A stretch of 41,846 nt of DNA from a virus, in the IMG/VR virus record IMGVR_UViG_3300037042_003108, positions 1 through 41,846 of that record. One strand, written 5' to 3'. Made by a program: the position numbers and the translations under genes. Within the stretch, counting starts at the first letter, position 1. Each line of letters starts with the position of its first letter. The notes below the pieces were generated by a model that saw only the letters and a program-made list of their open reading frames with translations, had not been told where the DNA came from and ran no database searches. Below are positions 1 to 7,182 of this stretch, piece after piece.

Positions 1-6
1 CACTGC

Positions 7-324
7 ATGGACACCATCGAGCTGGCGAAAAGGCTCATCTCCGGAGAAGAACGCCAGAGCATCACGTCGGCGAGCATCATCACTTGGGGCGGAAGATGCG
101 AGGATCCGCAGGGAGCCTGCGACGACACGATGGCGTGTCTTCGAGGTCTCGCACGGGCCGACACCGAGACGAGGAACGCCTTCTGGTGCCGCCCCGGCAG
201 TTCGGGATGCGCGGCAGATCTCGACCCCATCTGCAAGCAGTACCTACGGATTCCCGAGTCATCCCCAGAAGAACCGGTGGCCGCTCAGGAGCCTTTGGTG
301 GTGCCCTCGGGCGAAAGCTCTTGA
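7..324 (+). CDS. Small cysteine-rich protein, function unknown
   Basis: Predicted 105-residue protein that I do not recognise. It has six cysteines (C31, C38, C44, C61, C68, C76) in its middle half, enough for a small metal-binding or disulfide-held fold, and a Pro/Glu-rich tail. The composition is that of a soluble protein with no signal peptide or membrane segment. The start is the first ATG in the window, so a longer upstream start cannot be excluded. The stop codon overlaps a TTGACC promoter element for the next block, so this is probably the last gene of an upstream operon. Codon usage matches its neighbours, which supports a real gene. Confidence 0.55.
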   Translation: MDTIELAKRLISGEERQSITSASIITWGGRCEDPQGACDDTMACLRGLARADTETRNAFWCRPGSSGCAADLDPICKQYLRIPESSPEEPVAAQEPLVVPSGESS

Positions 325-348
325 CCTGGTACCCGTAGCAGGTAGGAT
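321..348 (+). promoter_or_regulatory. sigma70-like promoter
   Basis: TTGACC (321-326), a 16-bp spacer and TAGGAT (343-348). It overlaps the stop codon of the preceding gene and points toward the structured leader and the initiator gene at 604. It resembles several other promoter candidates in this window. Confidence 0.45.
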
Positions 349-388
349 GGATTTTTGGTTCCTGCGATCGGTGAGCCCAACATCGGTC

Positions 389-417
389 TTGCAGGACGAG
401 ACCGAGTGTGGTACGTT
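389..417 (+). promoter_or_regulatory. sigma70-like promoter directly before the structured RNA
   Basis: TTGCAG (389-394), a 17-bp spacer ending TGG, and TACGTT (412-417). The same TACGTT box is used at 5635. The predicted start point about 7 nt downstream is near G424, which is the first base of the long stem of the RNA candidate at 424-576. Confidence 0.5.
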
Positions 418-423
418 GCTCTT

Positions 424-576
424 GACGTGAGCCCGTCAAGGGTTCCGGAGCAGGGTACCAAGGCGGGGAGCAATCCCCCGCCCAACGGCGCTCCCCGCGC
501 GCCTCGACGCCCTAGCGTCGACTCGTTCTCGACCCTGCAACCCGGTTGGGCCCCTTGACGGGCTCTCGTCTATTTT
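424..576 (+). ncRNA. Candidate structured RNA (self-closing stem with internal hairpins)
   Basis: Bases 424-442 pair with 552-570 over 19 positions with a single T-T mismatch (core GAGCCCGTCAAGGG / CCCTTGACGGGCTC). Nested inside are 450-456 with 532-538 (GCAGGGT/ACCCTGC), then two hairpins. The first can form in two exclusive ways: 462-468 with 476-482, or 463-471 with 490-498 (GCGGGGAGC/GCTCCCCGC). The second is 504-510 with 515-521 around loop CCTA. The closing stem is followed by TATTTT (571-576). A promoter ends at 417, so transcription would start at the base of the stem. It may be an independent small RNA, a regulatory leader of the initiator gene at 604, or a DNA-level origin structure. 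No RNA family is recognised. Confidence 0.5.
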
Positions 577-603
577 GCCCCCGCAGGAGCCTGGAGGTGG
601 AAC

Positions 604-1995
604 GTGCAGGCAGGCTCCGATCAGTTCATCCTCAAGGACTTCGCCTTCTACGACTCGATGGCCACGGCTGTCGTTGGAGTAGGAACCATTGCCGTCTACG
701 AGGTGCTTCGGCGGAACGTGTGGAGGAAGGGAAACACTGGCGGACGGCAGCTCCGAATCGCCATCAAGACCGGAGTCCTCGCGTCCTGCGTCACCCTGGC
801 CAAACTCTCCCTCTACACCGGCATCTCAGTCCGTCAGATCCATCGACACCTCAACCACCTTCGAGACCTTGGATGGGTGAAGGACGTCACCGAGGCGAGC
901 GATGGTCGAGCGATCGTCTTCGAGATGGGCGAGACCGGGCCGGATGGCGCGGAGCGCTACCTCGCTGACGAAGACGTGGCGAACCTCTGGGAGTACATCT
1001 CCCAGGACGCCGAGGCTCAGGGGTGGGATCGCCCTCTCGACATCCTGTGTGCGGAGCGCTTCGCGATCGCCTCGAAGTGGTTCGACCGACCTTCTCGAAG
1101 GCCCGCTGTCCTACCAGCCTTGCCAGACAGTCCGAAGAGCCCCGCCACCGTGGCAGACCCCCCATGCCAAAACGGCAGGGGTCCCCTGCCTGTCAGTCCT
1201 CCAGAATATATAGATCCGAACATACATAACAGCATAGAAAGGTCCGAGGAATACACGTCGCGCGCATACGCGCGTGACGTGCGTGAGAGTTCGTGCTCGA
1301 CGGGTGTGGAACATCGTCCAGATCGGTCCGATCAGGACGCAGGCGTCGAGCAAGATCTCGAAGAAGAAAGCGGCGAGATTGCTATTGACGCCCACCTTGA
1401 GGCGAACGATACTGGACCAACGACCTTGGCCCGGCGCCTCGCGGCGGCGGACCGCGAAGCCGAGAGCGCCGTGGAGAAGAACAGGACGCAGAAGATCGAG
1501 AACGAGCGCCGCCTCCGCACGAAGGAGGCCAAGGCTAAGAACTTCTCCGGACGCCCTGTGGAGCAGTCATTGCACAAGGATCTTCAGAAGTTGTGGTCGG
1601 TCTGGTACGACGTCATCACCGAGACCAACGCTCCTCCAGCCTCGTGGCTTGCGAAGGACGGGGACGTGGCCGGACGGCAGCAGGCCACCAAACTCTTGAA
1701 GATGTACGGTTGTGATCGCACCGTACAAGCCGTATCCTATGTGGTAAGGAACTGGGAGGTCATCGGGAAGAGGTTCTTCAAGCAGGTCCCAGGGGTACCG
1801 TCGCTGGGAATGGTGCTCAGGTTCCACGAGGTGTTGTTCAGGGAAGCGCCCCGGTGGGGTCAGCATCAAGAGGTTCTGGAGGAGTGGGAGAAGTGGTGGA
1901 AGGACAATCCGGCGGCGGCATACGCTCCGGATGATCTCCAGGCTCGACACGACACGGCGTCGAGCGAGCTTTCGGCTCTGGGCCTGGGGACCTGA
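604..1995 (+). CDS. Putative replication initiator / helix-turn-helix replisome organiser
   Basis: Predicted 463-residue protein starting at GTG behind a strong GGAGGTGG site (593-600). Residues about 60-100 form a winged helix-turn-helix (LAKLSLYTGISVRQIHRHL then a strand-like wing). A long, charged, low-complexity linker (about 170-330) joins it to a C-terminal helical domain rich in Trp and aromatic residues (about 335-440). Genes for a helicase loader, helicase and primase follow immediately. A DNA-binding N-domain plus a helical C-domain just upstream of a DnaC-like ATPase fits phage initiators of the lambda O or DnaD type. The assignment rests on architecture and neighbours rather than a diagnostic motif. 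The linker DNA contains an AT-rich island. Confidence 0.5.
   Translation: MQAGSDQFILKDFAFYDSMATAVVGVGTIAVYEVLRRNVWRKGNTGGRQLRIAIKTGVLASCVTLAKLSLYTGISVRQIHRHLNHLRDLGWVKDVTEASDGRAIVFEMGETGPDGAERYLADEDVANLWEYISQDAEAQGWDRPLDILCAERFAIASKWFDRPSRRPAVLPALPDSPKSPATVADPPCQNGRGPLPVSPPEYIDPNIHNSIERSEEYTSRAYARDVRESSCSTGVEHRPDRSDQDAGVEQDLEEESGEIAIDAHLEANDTGPTTLARRLAAADREAESAVEKNRTQKIENERRLRTKEAKAKNFSGRPVEQSLHKDLQKLWSVWYDVITETNAPPASWLAKDGDVAGRQQATKLLKMYGCDRTVQAVSYVVRNWEVIGKRFFKQVPGVPSLGMVLRFHEVLFREAPRWGQHQEVLEEWEKWWKDNPAAAYAPDDLQARHDTASSELSALGLGT
1202..1275 (+). other. AT-rich island plus inverted repeat inside the initiator gene (possible origin)
   Basis: About 40 bp (1202-1241) with runs such as gaatatataga and acatacataac are markedly AT-rich in an otherwise GC-rich gene. 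They are followed by CGCGCG-CATA-CGCGCG (1259-1274). The stretch encodes the disordered linker, so the protein constrains it little. In lambda-type phages the origin lies inside the initiator gene at an AT-rich tract; equivalence here is inference. Confidence 0.25.
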
Positions 1996-2016
1996 ACATG
2001 ACTCCCGGAGGCAACC

Positions 2017-2637
2017 ATGGCCGACACAGCACTGTTCAGGCGTCCGCTGGTCAAGGCGGACCTGATCCGCATGAACCTTCCCGAAGAGCACTGGTACGCT
2101 CGGGTCGATCAGCTCTCGGATGCGTCGCGACCTGTCGTGGAGCGGTACGTCCTCAGCCTGGACCGTCGGTTGGCTCGTGCCGACGGGTTGTACGTCTACG
2201 GGCCGACCGGGGTTGGCAAGACGACGCTCGTGTCGGTGCTGGCCAAGGAAGCGCGGGCTCACGGCTACACCGTGCTCTTCGTCCGGGTGTGGGAGCTACG
2301 AGAGTTGATCCGTTCGAGGGTCGACTTCGACGACGAGACCACCATGGTCGGGCGGGCGCGGGATGTCGACTTCCTCGTGCTCGACGATCTTCGGGAAGAC
2401 GACTCCAGGGAGAAGTTTTTCACGCTCTCGGAGATCACCGCGCTCATCAAGGACCGTCGCGAGCGCCGACGTGTTACCCTGGTCACCTCCAGCGTGGGCC
2501 CCAGGGAGCTGGCGGAGAAGCCGTGGCGTGTGTTCCGAGAGGTGACGGAAGGGGTGCTGGTGCGATTCGGTCTGGAGGGTCCGAACTACCTCGCACTCCG
2601 CCGACCGGAGCAGGAGCAAGCCGTCCTCGGGAAGTGA
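2017..2637 (+). CDS. DnaC/IstB-like AAA+ ATPase, helicase loader
   Basis: Predicted 206-residue P-loop ATPase expected to load the replicative helicase encoded next door onto DNA. Walker A is GPTGVGKTT (62-70), Walker B is VDFLVLDDL (117-125), and a polar sensor-like strand RRVTLVTSS lies at 151-159. The size and spacing match the DnaC/IstB/DnaA-like loader group. The ATG follows GGAGGCAACC at good spacing, 21 bp after the initiator gene. The order initiator, loader, helicase is classic for a phage primosome cassette. A generic IstB-like ATPase with another role is the main alternative, but the context favours loading. Confidence 0.85.
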   Translation: MADTALFRRPLVKADLIRMNLPEEHWYARVDQLSDASRPVVERYVLSLDRRLARADGLYVYGPTGVGKTTLVSVLAKEARAHGYTVLFVRVWELRELIRSRVDFDDETTMVGRARDVDFLVLDDLREDDSREKFFTLSEITALIKDRRERRRVTLVTSSVGPRELAEKPWRVFREVTEGVLVRFGLEGPNYLALRRPEQEQAVLGK

Positions 2638-2658
2638 CCGTCGAGTCGAGGGCGTCCC

Positions 2659-4011
2659 ATGCTTGATCTGCTCTTCGTAGCCGCGATCGTCCGTGACGGT
2701 AGGGACGCCGTCTTCGAGGCCATCAAACGTGGCGTAACCGTTGACTATTTGAGCGGCGAGGGCGCGATCGCCTACCAGTTCGTCCTCGACTACGTGAAGC
2801 AGTTCCCGGACGCTCCTGGTGCGGTTGCGGTCGCAGGTTCGACGAACATCACGCTGCCCCCTCCACTGCCCGAGACGTCGGACTACATCATCGAGGAGAT
2901 CAGGAAGCGACGGCTCCACGATGAGCTTGGGAAGTCCCTCAACGCCATCGTCTCTCATCGAGAGCAGCGGCACCCCCTGGAGGCGTACCAGGAGTTCGAG
3001 GAGCAGGTCCGGAGGCTGCGCCTGATGAACCTGGGCGGCACCAGGACGGTGCCCATGATCTCCCTGGCCGACCCCTTCCTCCAGCACTACGCCGATCTGA
3101 AGGCGGGGAAGACGGGCATCCTGACGCCCTGGCCCTCCGTCAACGACGCTACGGTCGGGTTGTGGCCCGAGGACCTGGTGCTCTACGTCGCTCGGCTGGC
3201 GGTCGGGAAGACCTGGATTCTCATCGTCATGGCGAACCACGCCTGGGTGAACGGCCACCGGGTGCTCTTCGTCACGACGGAGATGAGCCAGATTCAGATC
3301 ATGCAGCGGTGGGTTGGAGTCCACTTCAAGCTCCCCTACAACGACCTTCGGAAAGGGCGCCTGGGCGTGTTCCCTGAGCAGGTCATGAGGGATGGTCTCA
3401 CGAAGCTGTCGTCGGATGATCGCCTTCGCATCATCGGTGGGGAGTTCGACTTCCGAATCGAGAGCATTGAGGCTGCGATCGAGGAGTGCCAGCCCGAGGT
3501 CGTCTTCATCGACGGCGCCTACCTGCTGAAGACCCCTGGGGAGGGGCGCATCGAGCGAGCAGCGGCGGTCTTCGACGAGCTGAAGCGGAGCGCGAAGCGG
3601 AATCACCTTCCGGTCGTGACCTCCACGCAGTTCAACAGGCAGATGAAGGTCAACAACGCGAACACGGCCAGTGCGGACAAGATTGCGCTCACCGACAACG
3701 CTGGCTGGAACGCCTCGCTCGTCTACGGGCTCATCAGGACCGAGGACATGGTTAGGGATCGGCGCATCATCCACAGGCCGATCAAGTTCCGCGAGGGCGA
3801 GGGGAGGGACGTCGAGTGCTGGTTCGACTTCGATCGGATGTGCTTCGACGAGCTACCCCAGGGCCCCGCAGGCGCGGGCGCTGGCGTGGGTCCCGCTGGC
3901 GGAGGGCCTGTTGGTGGCGGTGGGGCTCCGGACGACGACCCCTACGGGACGGGGCTCCTCTTCTCGAAGGGGGATGCGGACGGTAAGAACGGCCCAGACG
4001 TGCCGTTCTGA
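2659..4011 (+). CDS. DnaB-type replicative helicase
   Basis: Predicted 450-residue hexameric helicase of the DnaB/gp41 type, which would unwind DNA at the fork using NTP hydrolysis. The N-terminal helical domain covers roughly 1-125 and the RecA-fold core about 150-400. Walker A reads ARLAVGKT (178-185) instead of the usual GxxxxGKT, so its first glycine is replaced by alanine. Walker B is VVFIDGAYLL (281-290), and TSTQFNRQ (321-328) fits the conserved helicase motif ending in QxNR. A Gly/Pro-rich linker (401-430) leads to an acidic C-terminal end, PDVPF, resembling an SSB tip. The ribosome site is weak (GAGGG before ATG). The gene sits between its loader and the primase. Confidence 0.85.
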   Translation: MLDLLFVAAIVRDGRDAVFEAIKRGVTVDYLSGEGAIAYQFVLDYVKQFPDAPGAVAVAGSTNITLPPPLPETSDYIIEEIRKRRLHDELGKSLNAIVSHREQRHPLEAYQEFEEQVRRLRLMNLGGTRTVPMISLADPFLQHYADLKAGKTGILTPWPSVNDATVGLWPEDLVLYVARLAVGKTWILIVMANHAWVNGHRVLFVTTEMSQIQIMQRWVGVHFKLPYNDLRKGRLGVFPEQVMRDGLTKLSSDDRLRIIGGEFDFRIESIEAAIEECQPEVVFIDGAYLLKTPGEGRIERAAAVFDELKRSAKRNHLPVVTSTQFNRQMKVNNANTASADKIALTDNAGWNASLVYGLIRTEDMVRDRRIIHRPIKFREGEGRDVECWFDFDRMCFDELPQGPAGAGAGVGPAGGGPVGGGGAPDDDPYGTGLLFSKGDADGKNGPDVPF

Positions 4012-4019
4012 GGGTCACC

Positions 4020-4553
4020 ATGGCGAAGAAAAAGCCCCCGGTCGTACCTGTCCTCGTGAAGCACTGCGCGCTCGCTGTCTACAAGAGCGGGGATGTGAAA
4101 GGGTCGATTCTCCAGAAGGTCTACCAGTCGATGCTGATCGCTCGTAGCCGCCTCACTGAATACGGGTTCTTGAAGAAGGGGTCCGAGAAGGGGGGCATCG
4201 AGACCATCAAGCTCACTGGGAAGGGCCTTCGTCGAGAGGCCGAGCACCAGCGGGAGAAGGGGGGAGTCGAGAAGACCGCGCTGTGGGATCAGCTCTACAC
4301 GCTCCTTGAGGCGGCGTCTCCCGAGGAGGGGCTGAAGGCTGCGGAGATCGAGGGGGCCGAGGAGAAGTCCGCCACCGAGTCGGTCGCGCCGAAGCCTGTG
4401 GCGGTAGATCCGAGAGCGGTGCGGGAAGCCCAGCGGCTCCACAGGCTGGCGAAGGCCGCGAAGTCCGCTGCGAAGCCGAGGGCGAAGCGGCTTCGTCGGG
4501 CGACGATGAAGAAGGCGAAGAAGGCGAAGAAGCCGACGAGAAGACGAGGGTGA
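4020..4553 (+). CDS. Winged-helix-like protein with a lysine-rich tail
   Basis: Predicted 177-residue protein not assigned to a family. Residues about 26-76 look like a winged helix (a helical pair, then IKLTGKGLRREAEH as wing and final helix). The last 50 residues are strongly basic with repeated Lys/Ala/Arg blocks (KKAKKAKKPTRRRG), like nucleoid or histone-H1 tails, which suggests non-specific nucleic acid binding. It lies between helicase and primase and starts 8 bp after the helicase stop behind GAGGGTCACC. A role as a replisome accessory or DNA-binding regulator is inference from composition and place. Confidence 0.6.
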   Translation: MAKKKPPVVPVLVKHCALAVYKSGDVKGSILQKVYQSMLIARSRLTEYGFLKKGSEKGGIETIKLTGKGLRREAEHQREKGGVEKTALWDQLYTLLEAASPEEGLKAAEIEGAEEKSATESVAPKPVAVDPRAVREAQRLHRLAKAAKSAAKPRAKRLRRATMKKAKKAKKPTRRRG

Positions 4554-4559
4554 TGGACG

Positions 4560-5609
4560 ATGGACATGGGGCAGATCTCGGCGTTTCTCCACCTGTTGCG
4601 GTGTCGACAGTCATCGGTGTCTGTGAAGTGGGTTCGGGCGACGTGTCCTCTGGCGTACAGGCACTCAAGCGGGGCCGACAAGCACCCCTCTTTCGCCATC
4701 AGCATCAACCCCGGGGACGCGAGCAACTACAGGTGCCTTGCCTGTGGGTCCTCCGGGACGCTCATCTCTCTGCTCTGGCGTCTTGATGCTGACGGGCGTC
4801 CTGTCCCGAGGGGAGCTTTCGAGTTCCTTCAGAAGCACAATCAGCTCGACGTCGACAAGATCGCGGATGCTCCTCCTCCCGCCCCGGACGACTTTCGTGG
4901 GCGCGTGAAGGCGTCCAACGAGTACTTCTCCCCGTCAACACGGGTGAGCACTTTCGTGCATCCCGACGACGAGCCACAGGCGAGCGTTCCCGAAGAGGTG
5001 CTTCGGTCGATGGTGTCGGCGTTGTCCTCCCAGGCCACCGTGCTGGACTACCTGATGCGGGATCCCGTTCCAACCCTAAAGCAAGTGGGGCGCCGACTGA
5101 CCAAGGCGACCATCGTCGAGTGGGAGCTGGGGTGGCACCCCATCGAGCGGCGCATCTGCATTCCGATCCGGGCCGTGGACGGAAAGCTCGTCGCGATCAG
5201 CGGGAGGCTTTTCGAGGAGTCGTCGCACAGCCCGAAGTACCTCCACTCGAAGTTCAAGCGGGACCGGGTGCTCTTCGGGGAGCATAGGCACGATCCGACG
5301 CTGAGAGCCGGGTATCTCTTCGAGGGGTTCTTTCACGTCATCTACTCCTGGCAGGTCGGGTATCGCAACGTCCTCGCGCGCATGGGCACGCACCTGAGCC
5401 GTCAGCAGGCGGACCGGCTTGTCGAGTGGTTCGACCACCTCATCATCGTTCCGGACGGGGACAAGGCGGGCCTGGAGTCAGCGGACCGGGTGAAGGAGAC
5501 CCTGGAGGGGCGCATCGCGAGGGTAGACATAGCGCCCATGCTCAAGGGGAAGGACGCGGACGGGCTTCCTCCAGACACGCTTCGGGCTGTGATGGGCCCT
5601 CCTTTTTGA
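4560..5609 (+). CDS. DnaG-type DNA primase (zinc finger plus TOPRIM)
   Basis: Predicted 349-residue primase that would make RNA primers for lagging-strand synthesis. An N-terminal CHC2-type zinc site is visible as C29, H35, C59 and C62. The TOPRIM domain contains the acidic EG motif (E255-G256), DGD (299-301) in LIIVPDGDKAG, and a downstream KGKDADGL. It is shorter than bacterial DnaG (about 580 residues) and lacks an obvious helicase-binding C-domain, as is common for phage primases. The start lies 6 bp past the previous stop; a second in-frame ATG at 4566 is possible. The protein ends GPPF, part of a shared Pro-Phe ending in this cluster. Confidence 0.85.
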   Translation: MDMGQISAFLHLLRCRQSSVSVKWVRATCPLAYRHSSGADKHPSFAISINPGDASNYRCLACGSSGTLISLLWRLDADGRPVPRGAFEFLQKHNQLDVDKIADAPPPAPDDFRGRVKASNEYFSPSTRVSTFVHPDDEPQASVPEEVLRSMVSALSSQATVLDYLMRDPVPTLKQVGRRLTKATIVEWELGWHPIERRICIPIRAVDGKLVAISGRLFEESSHSPKYLHSKFKRDRVLFGEHRHDPTLRAGYLFEGFFHVIYSWQVGYRNVLARMGTHLSRQQADRLVEWFDHLIIVPDGDKAGLESADRVKETLEGRIARVDIAPMLKGKDADGLPPDTLRAVMGPPF

Positions 5610-5611
5610 GA

Positions 5612-5640
5612 TTGACAACGCCGTTTGTATCGGGTACGTT
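5612..5640 (+). promoter_or_regulatory. sigma70-like promoter
   Basis: TTGACA (5612-5617), 17-bp spacer, TACGTT (5635-5640), starting 2 bp after the primase stop. It would drive the zinc protein and the ssDNA-binding protein with a leader of about 44 nt that contains a hairpin next to the Shine-Dalgarno. Confidence 0.65.
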
Positions 5641-5665
5641 CAGAATCGCCCTGTGGGCTATTAGC

Positions 5666-5685
5666 GGTCCGTGTGGACCAGGAGG
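5666..5685 (+). promoter_or_regulatory. Hairpin abutting the Shine-Dalgarno
   Basis: GGTCC-GTGT-GGACC (5666-5679) ends one base before GGAGG (5681-5685), 5 nt ahead of the ATG at 5691. The same arrangement with the same stem recurs before the next gene, suggesting a translational control element. Confidence 0.45.
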
Positions 5686-5690
5686 ACAGC

Positions 5691-6278
5691 ATGACCGTTC
5701 GCACCAATGCCATCCAGATCTGTGATCGCTGCCTGAAGCCTTTCCAGGAGAAGACGCTGAAGGCTGGGGACGAGGTCCCCGCACTCAAGCAGTTCGGAAT
5801 CACCATCATGCAGTCGACCGGGACGACCAAGGATGTCGAGAAGACCGCGAAGGTTCTCTTGGTCTTCGAGGACATCTGTCCGTCGTGTCAGAGCGCGGTC
5901 GAGGGGCTCATCGGCCGCATCCGGCTCGACGGCGGGGATGGGCGGGGGAGGAAGTCCGACGCGAAGAACGGGGGCCGGAAGCGAGCCCCGAAGACCGAGA
6001 AGGCCCCGGAGACCCCGGCCGAGCCCCCGAAGACCGAAGGGAGCGTCGAGGCCCCAGGGGAGGGTGCGGCGGCAGGGCGCGAGTCGGCGGAGGCGCCCAT
6101 CGTGAAGGCCGAGGTATCGGCGGAGCCCCCGTCGGCGCCCCCTGCCAAGGAAAGCTCGGAAGCTACTTCCGGCGCGCTTCCCGAGGGTGCGGTGCGTGAC
6201 GAGGCCACCGGGGATGTCTACGACACGAGGACCGGCGAGGTGCTCTCGCGGGGTTCCTCGTCCAAGATGCCGTTCTGA
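5691..6278 (+). CDS. Zinc-binding protein with a long disordered Pro/Glu/Ala linker
   Basis: Predicted 195-residue protein. The ATG at 5691 is chosen over an in-frame upstream codon because it follows CAGGAGGACAGC and the promoter lies between them. A four-cysteine zinc ribbon is formed by C11/C14 and C63/C66 (CDRC and CPSC). After residue 75 comes a low-complexity Pro, Glu, Ala and Gly tail of about 110 residues, then an ordered end finishing KMPF. It shares an operon with the ssDNA-binding protein. The layout of a small zinc domain, flexible tail and Pro-Phe tip resembles single-strand-binding accessory proteins, but function is unknown. Confidence 0.6.
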   Translation: MTVRTNAIQICDRCLKPFQEKTLKAGDEVPALKQFGITIMQSTGTTKDVEKTAKVLLVFEDICPSCQSAVEGLIGRIRLDGGDGRGRKSDAKNGGRKRAPKTEKAPETPAEPPKTEGSVEAPGEGAAAGRESAEAPIVKAEVSAEPPSAPPAKESSEATSGALPEGAVRDEATGDVYDTRTGEVLSRGSSSKMPF

Positions 6279-6331
6279 TCGTGTGATCGACACGGGTCGT
6301 GTGACCCATCAAGGTCCGAAGGACCAGGAGG
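6277..6331 (+). promoter_or_regulatory. Tandem leader hairpins before the ssDNA-binding protein gene
   Basis: Three short inverted repeats in 55 bp: GATC-GTGT-GATC (6277-6288, overlapping the previous stop), GGGTC-GTGT-GACCC (6294-6307) and GGTCC-GAA-GGACC (6313-6325). The last is followed at once by AGGAGG (6326-6331) and the ATG at 6338. They may be binding sites for translational autoregulation, as T4 gp32 regulates its own leader. Confidence 0.45.
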
Positions 6332-6337
6332 AAGACC

Positions 6338-7141
6338 ATGCCGCAAGGAGGTTCGTGGTACGAGCAAGGGTTCGATGGAGTCGACCAGGAGCAGCGTCGG
6401 CTCGAAGAGATGCAGGGTCCGGGGCGCATCTGGATCCCGCCGGGGGCGGCGAAGGAACTCGTCATAATCGACGATGAGCCGGTGTGCTTGCACGAGCACA
6501 ACCCGAAGATGAACGGGAGCTACCGCAACTGGTTCACCTGCCTCCAGGGGGTGAGCGACGAGGTGGTGTGCTGCCAGGTCCTGGGCCCGCAGAGCCGGTA
6601 CTACTGCGGGTACCTCACCGTGGTGGACTGCACGGAGTGGGTCGACGGCAAGGGCAACAAGCACCAGTTCGAGATGAGGCTCCTCCAGCTCAAGCTCAAG
6701 AGCCTCAAGAAGTTGCGCCGCAAGAAGGAGGACAAGGGCGCTCTCGTCGGCACCATGTGGAAGTTTCTCCGTGAGGATGACAGCTCCCCCATCTGCGGTG
6801 ACGACTGGTCGCACATGCGAGACGTGGATGTCGCGAAGATGTTCTCGTACGTGACCTACCGGGGCAAGAAGCTGTCGCAGCTCTGGGACGATGCCGAGAG
6901 CAACGCCGAGGCCATGGCGAAGATCAAGCGCACCTTCCAGATCGACTCCGGGGAGGACGGCAAGTTGCCGCGCATCGTGCCCGCCTTCAACTACTTCCAG
7001 GTGCTCCAGCCGAAGGCTCCGAAGGACCTGCGGCTCCAGCTCGTCGGGGTGGAGAAGGACGACGACGACGACAAAACGAAGAAGGGGTCGTCTTCGGGCG
7101 GCGGCGGCGGGTCCGTGAAGGCGGAAGACGTGCCCTTCTAG
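6338..7141 (+). CDS. Putative single-stranded DNA-binding protein with acidic C-terminal tip
   Basis: Predicted 267-residue protein, probably the main ssDNA-binding protein of the replisome. It opens with a GRIWIPPGAAKELVIID strand pattern, a His/Cys-containing segment (CLHEH at 50-54, further Cys at 68, 78, 79, 90, 98) that could hold zinc, and TVVDCTEWVDGKGN typical of phage SSB-like beta domains. It ends in a DDDDD run, a Gly/Ser linker and EDVPF. That ending strongly resembles bacterial SSB (DDDIPF), which recruits replication partners. The gene lies downstream of primase and has an elaborate leader. A second, OB-fold SSB is encoded at 13714, so this one could be a gp32-like functional counterpart. 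Confidence 0.6.
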   Translation: MPQGGSWYEQGFDGVDQEQRRLEEMQGPGRIWIPPGAAKELVIIDDEPVCLHEHNPKMNGSYRNWFTCLQGVSDEVVCCQVLGPQSRYYCGYLTVVDCTEWVDGKGNKHQFEMRLLQLKLKSLKKLRRKKEDKGALVGTMWKFLREDDSSPICGDDWSHMRDVDVAKMFSYVTYRGKKLSQLWDDAESNAEAMAKIKRTFQIDSGEDGKLPRIVPAFNYFQVLQPKAPKDLRLQLVGVEKDDDDDKTKKGSSSGGGGGSVKAEDVPF

Positions 7142-7148
7142 TCTGCTC

Positions 7149-7176
7149 TTGACCTCTCCTTTCTATGTGGTAAGAT
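7149..7176 (+). promoter_or_regulatory. Promoter producing a leaderless mRNA
   Basis: TTGACC (7149-7154), 16-bp spacer ending TGTGG, TAAGAT (7171-7176). Only 6 nt separate the -10 box from the ATG at 7183, and no Shine-Dalgarno is possible, so the transcript should begin at or next to the start codon. The spacer is close to that of the promoter at 25748. Confidence 0.65.
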
Positions 7177-7182
7177 TTCACC

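Noticed and set aside
422-427. TTGACG as a -35 box
   Set aside because: No -10 box 15-19 bp downstream; the bases belong to the RNA stem.
355-558. 67-codon + strand frame in the leader before 604
   Set aside because: No ribosome site, low-complexity product, and coincides with the RNA stem structure.
571-576. TATTTT as a -10 box for the gene at 604
   Set aside because: No -35 at correct distance; the nearest TTGACG is only 10 bp upstream.
2296-3774. Long open frame on the minus strand opposite the helicase
   Set aside because: GC-rich antisense frame without motifs or ribosome site, opposite a well-supported gene.
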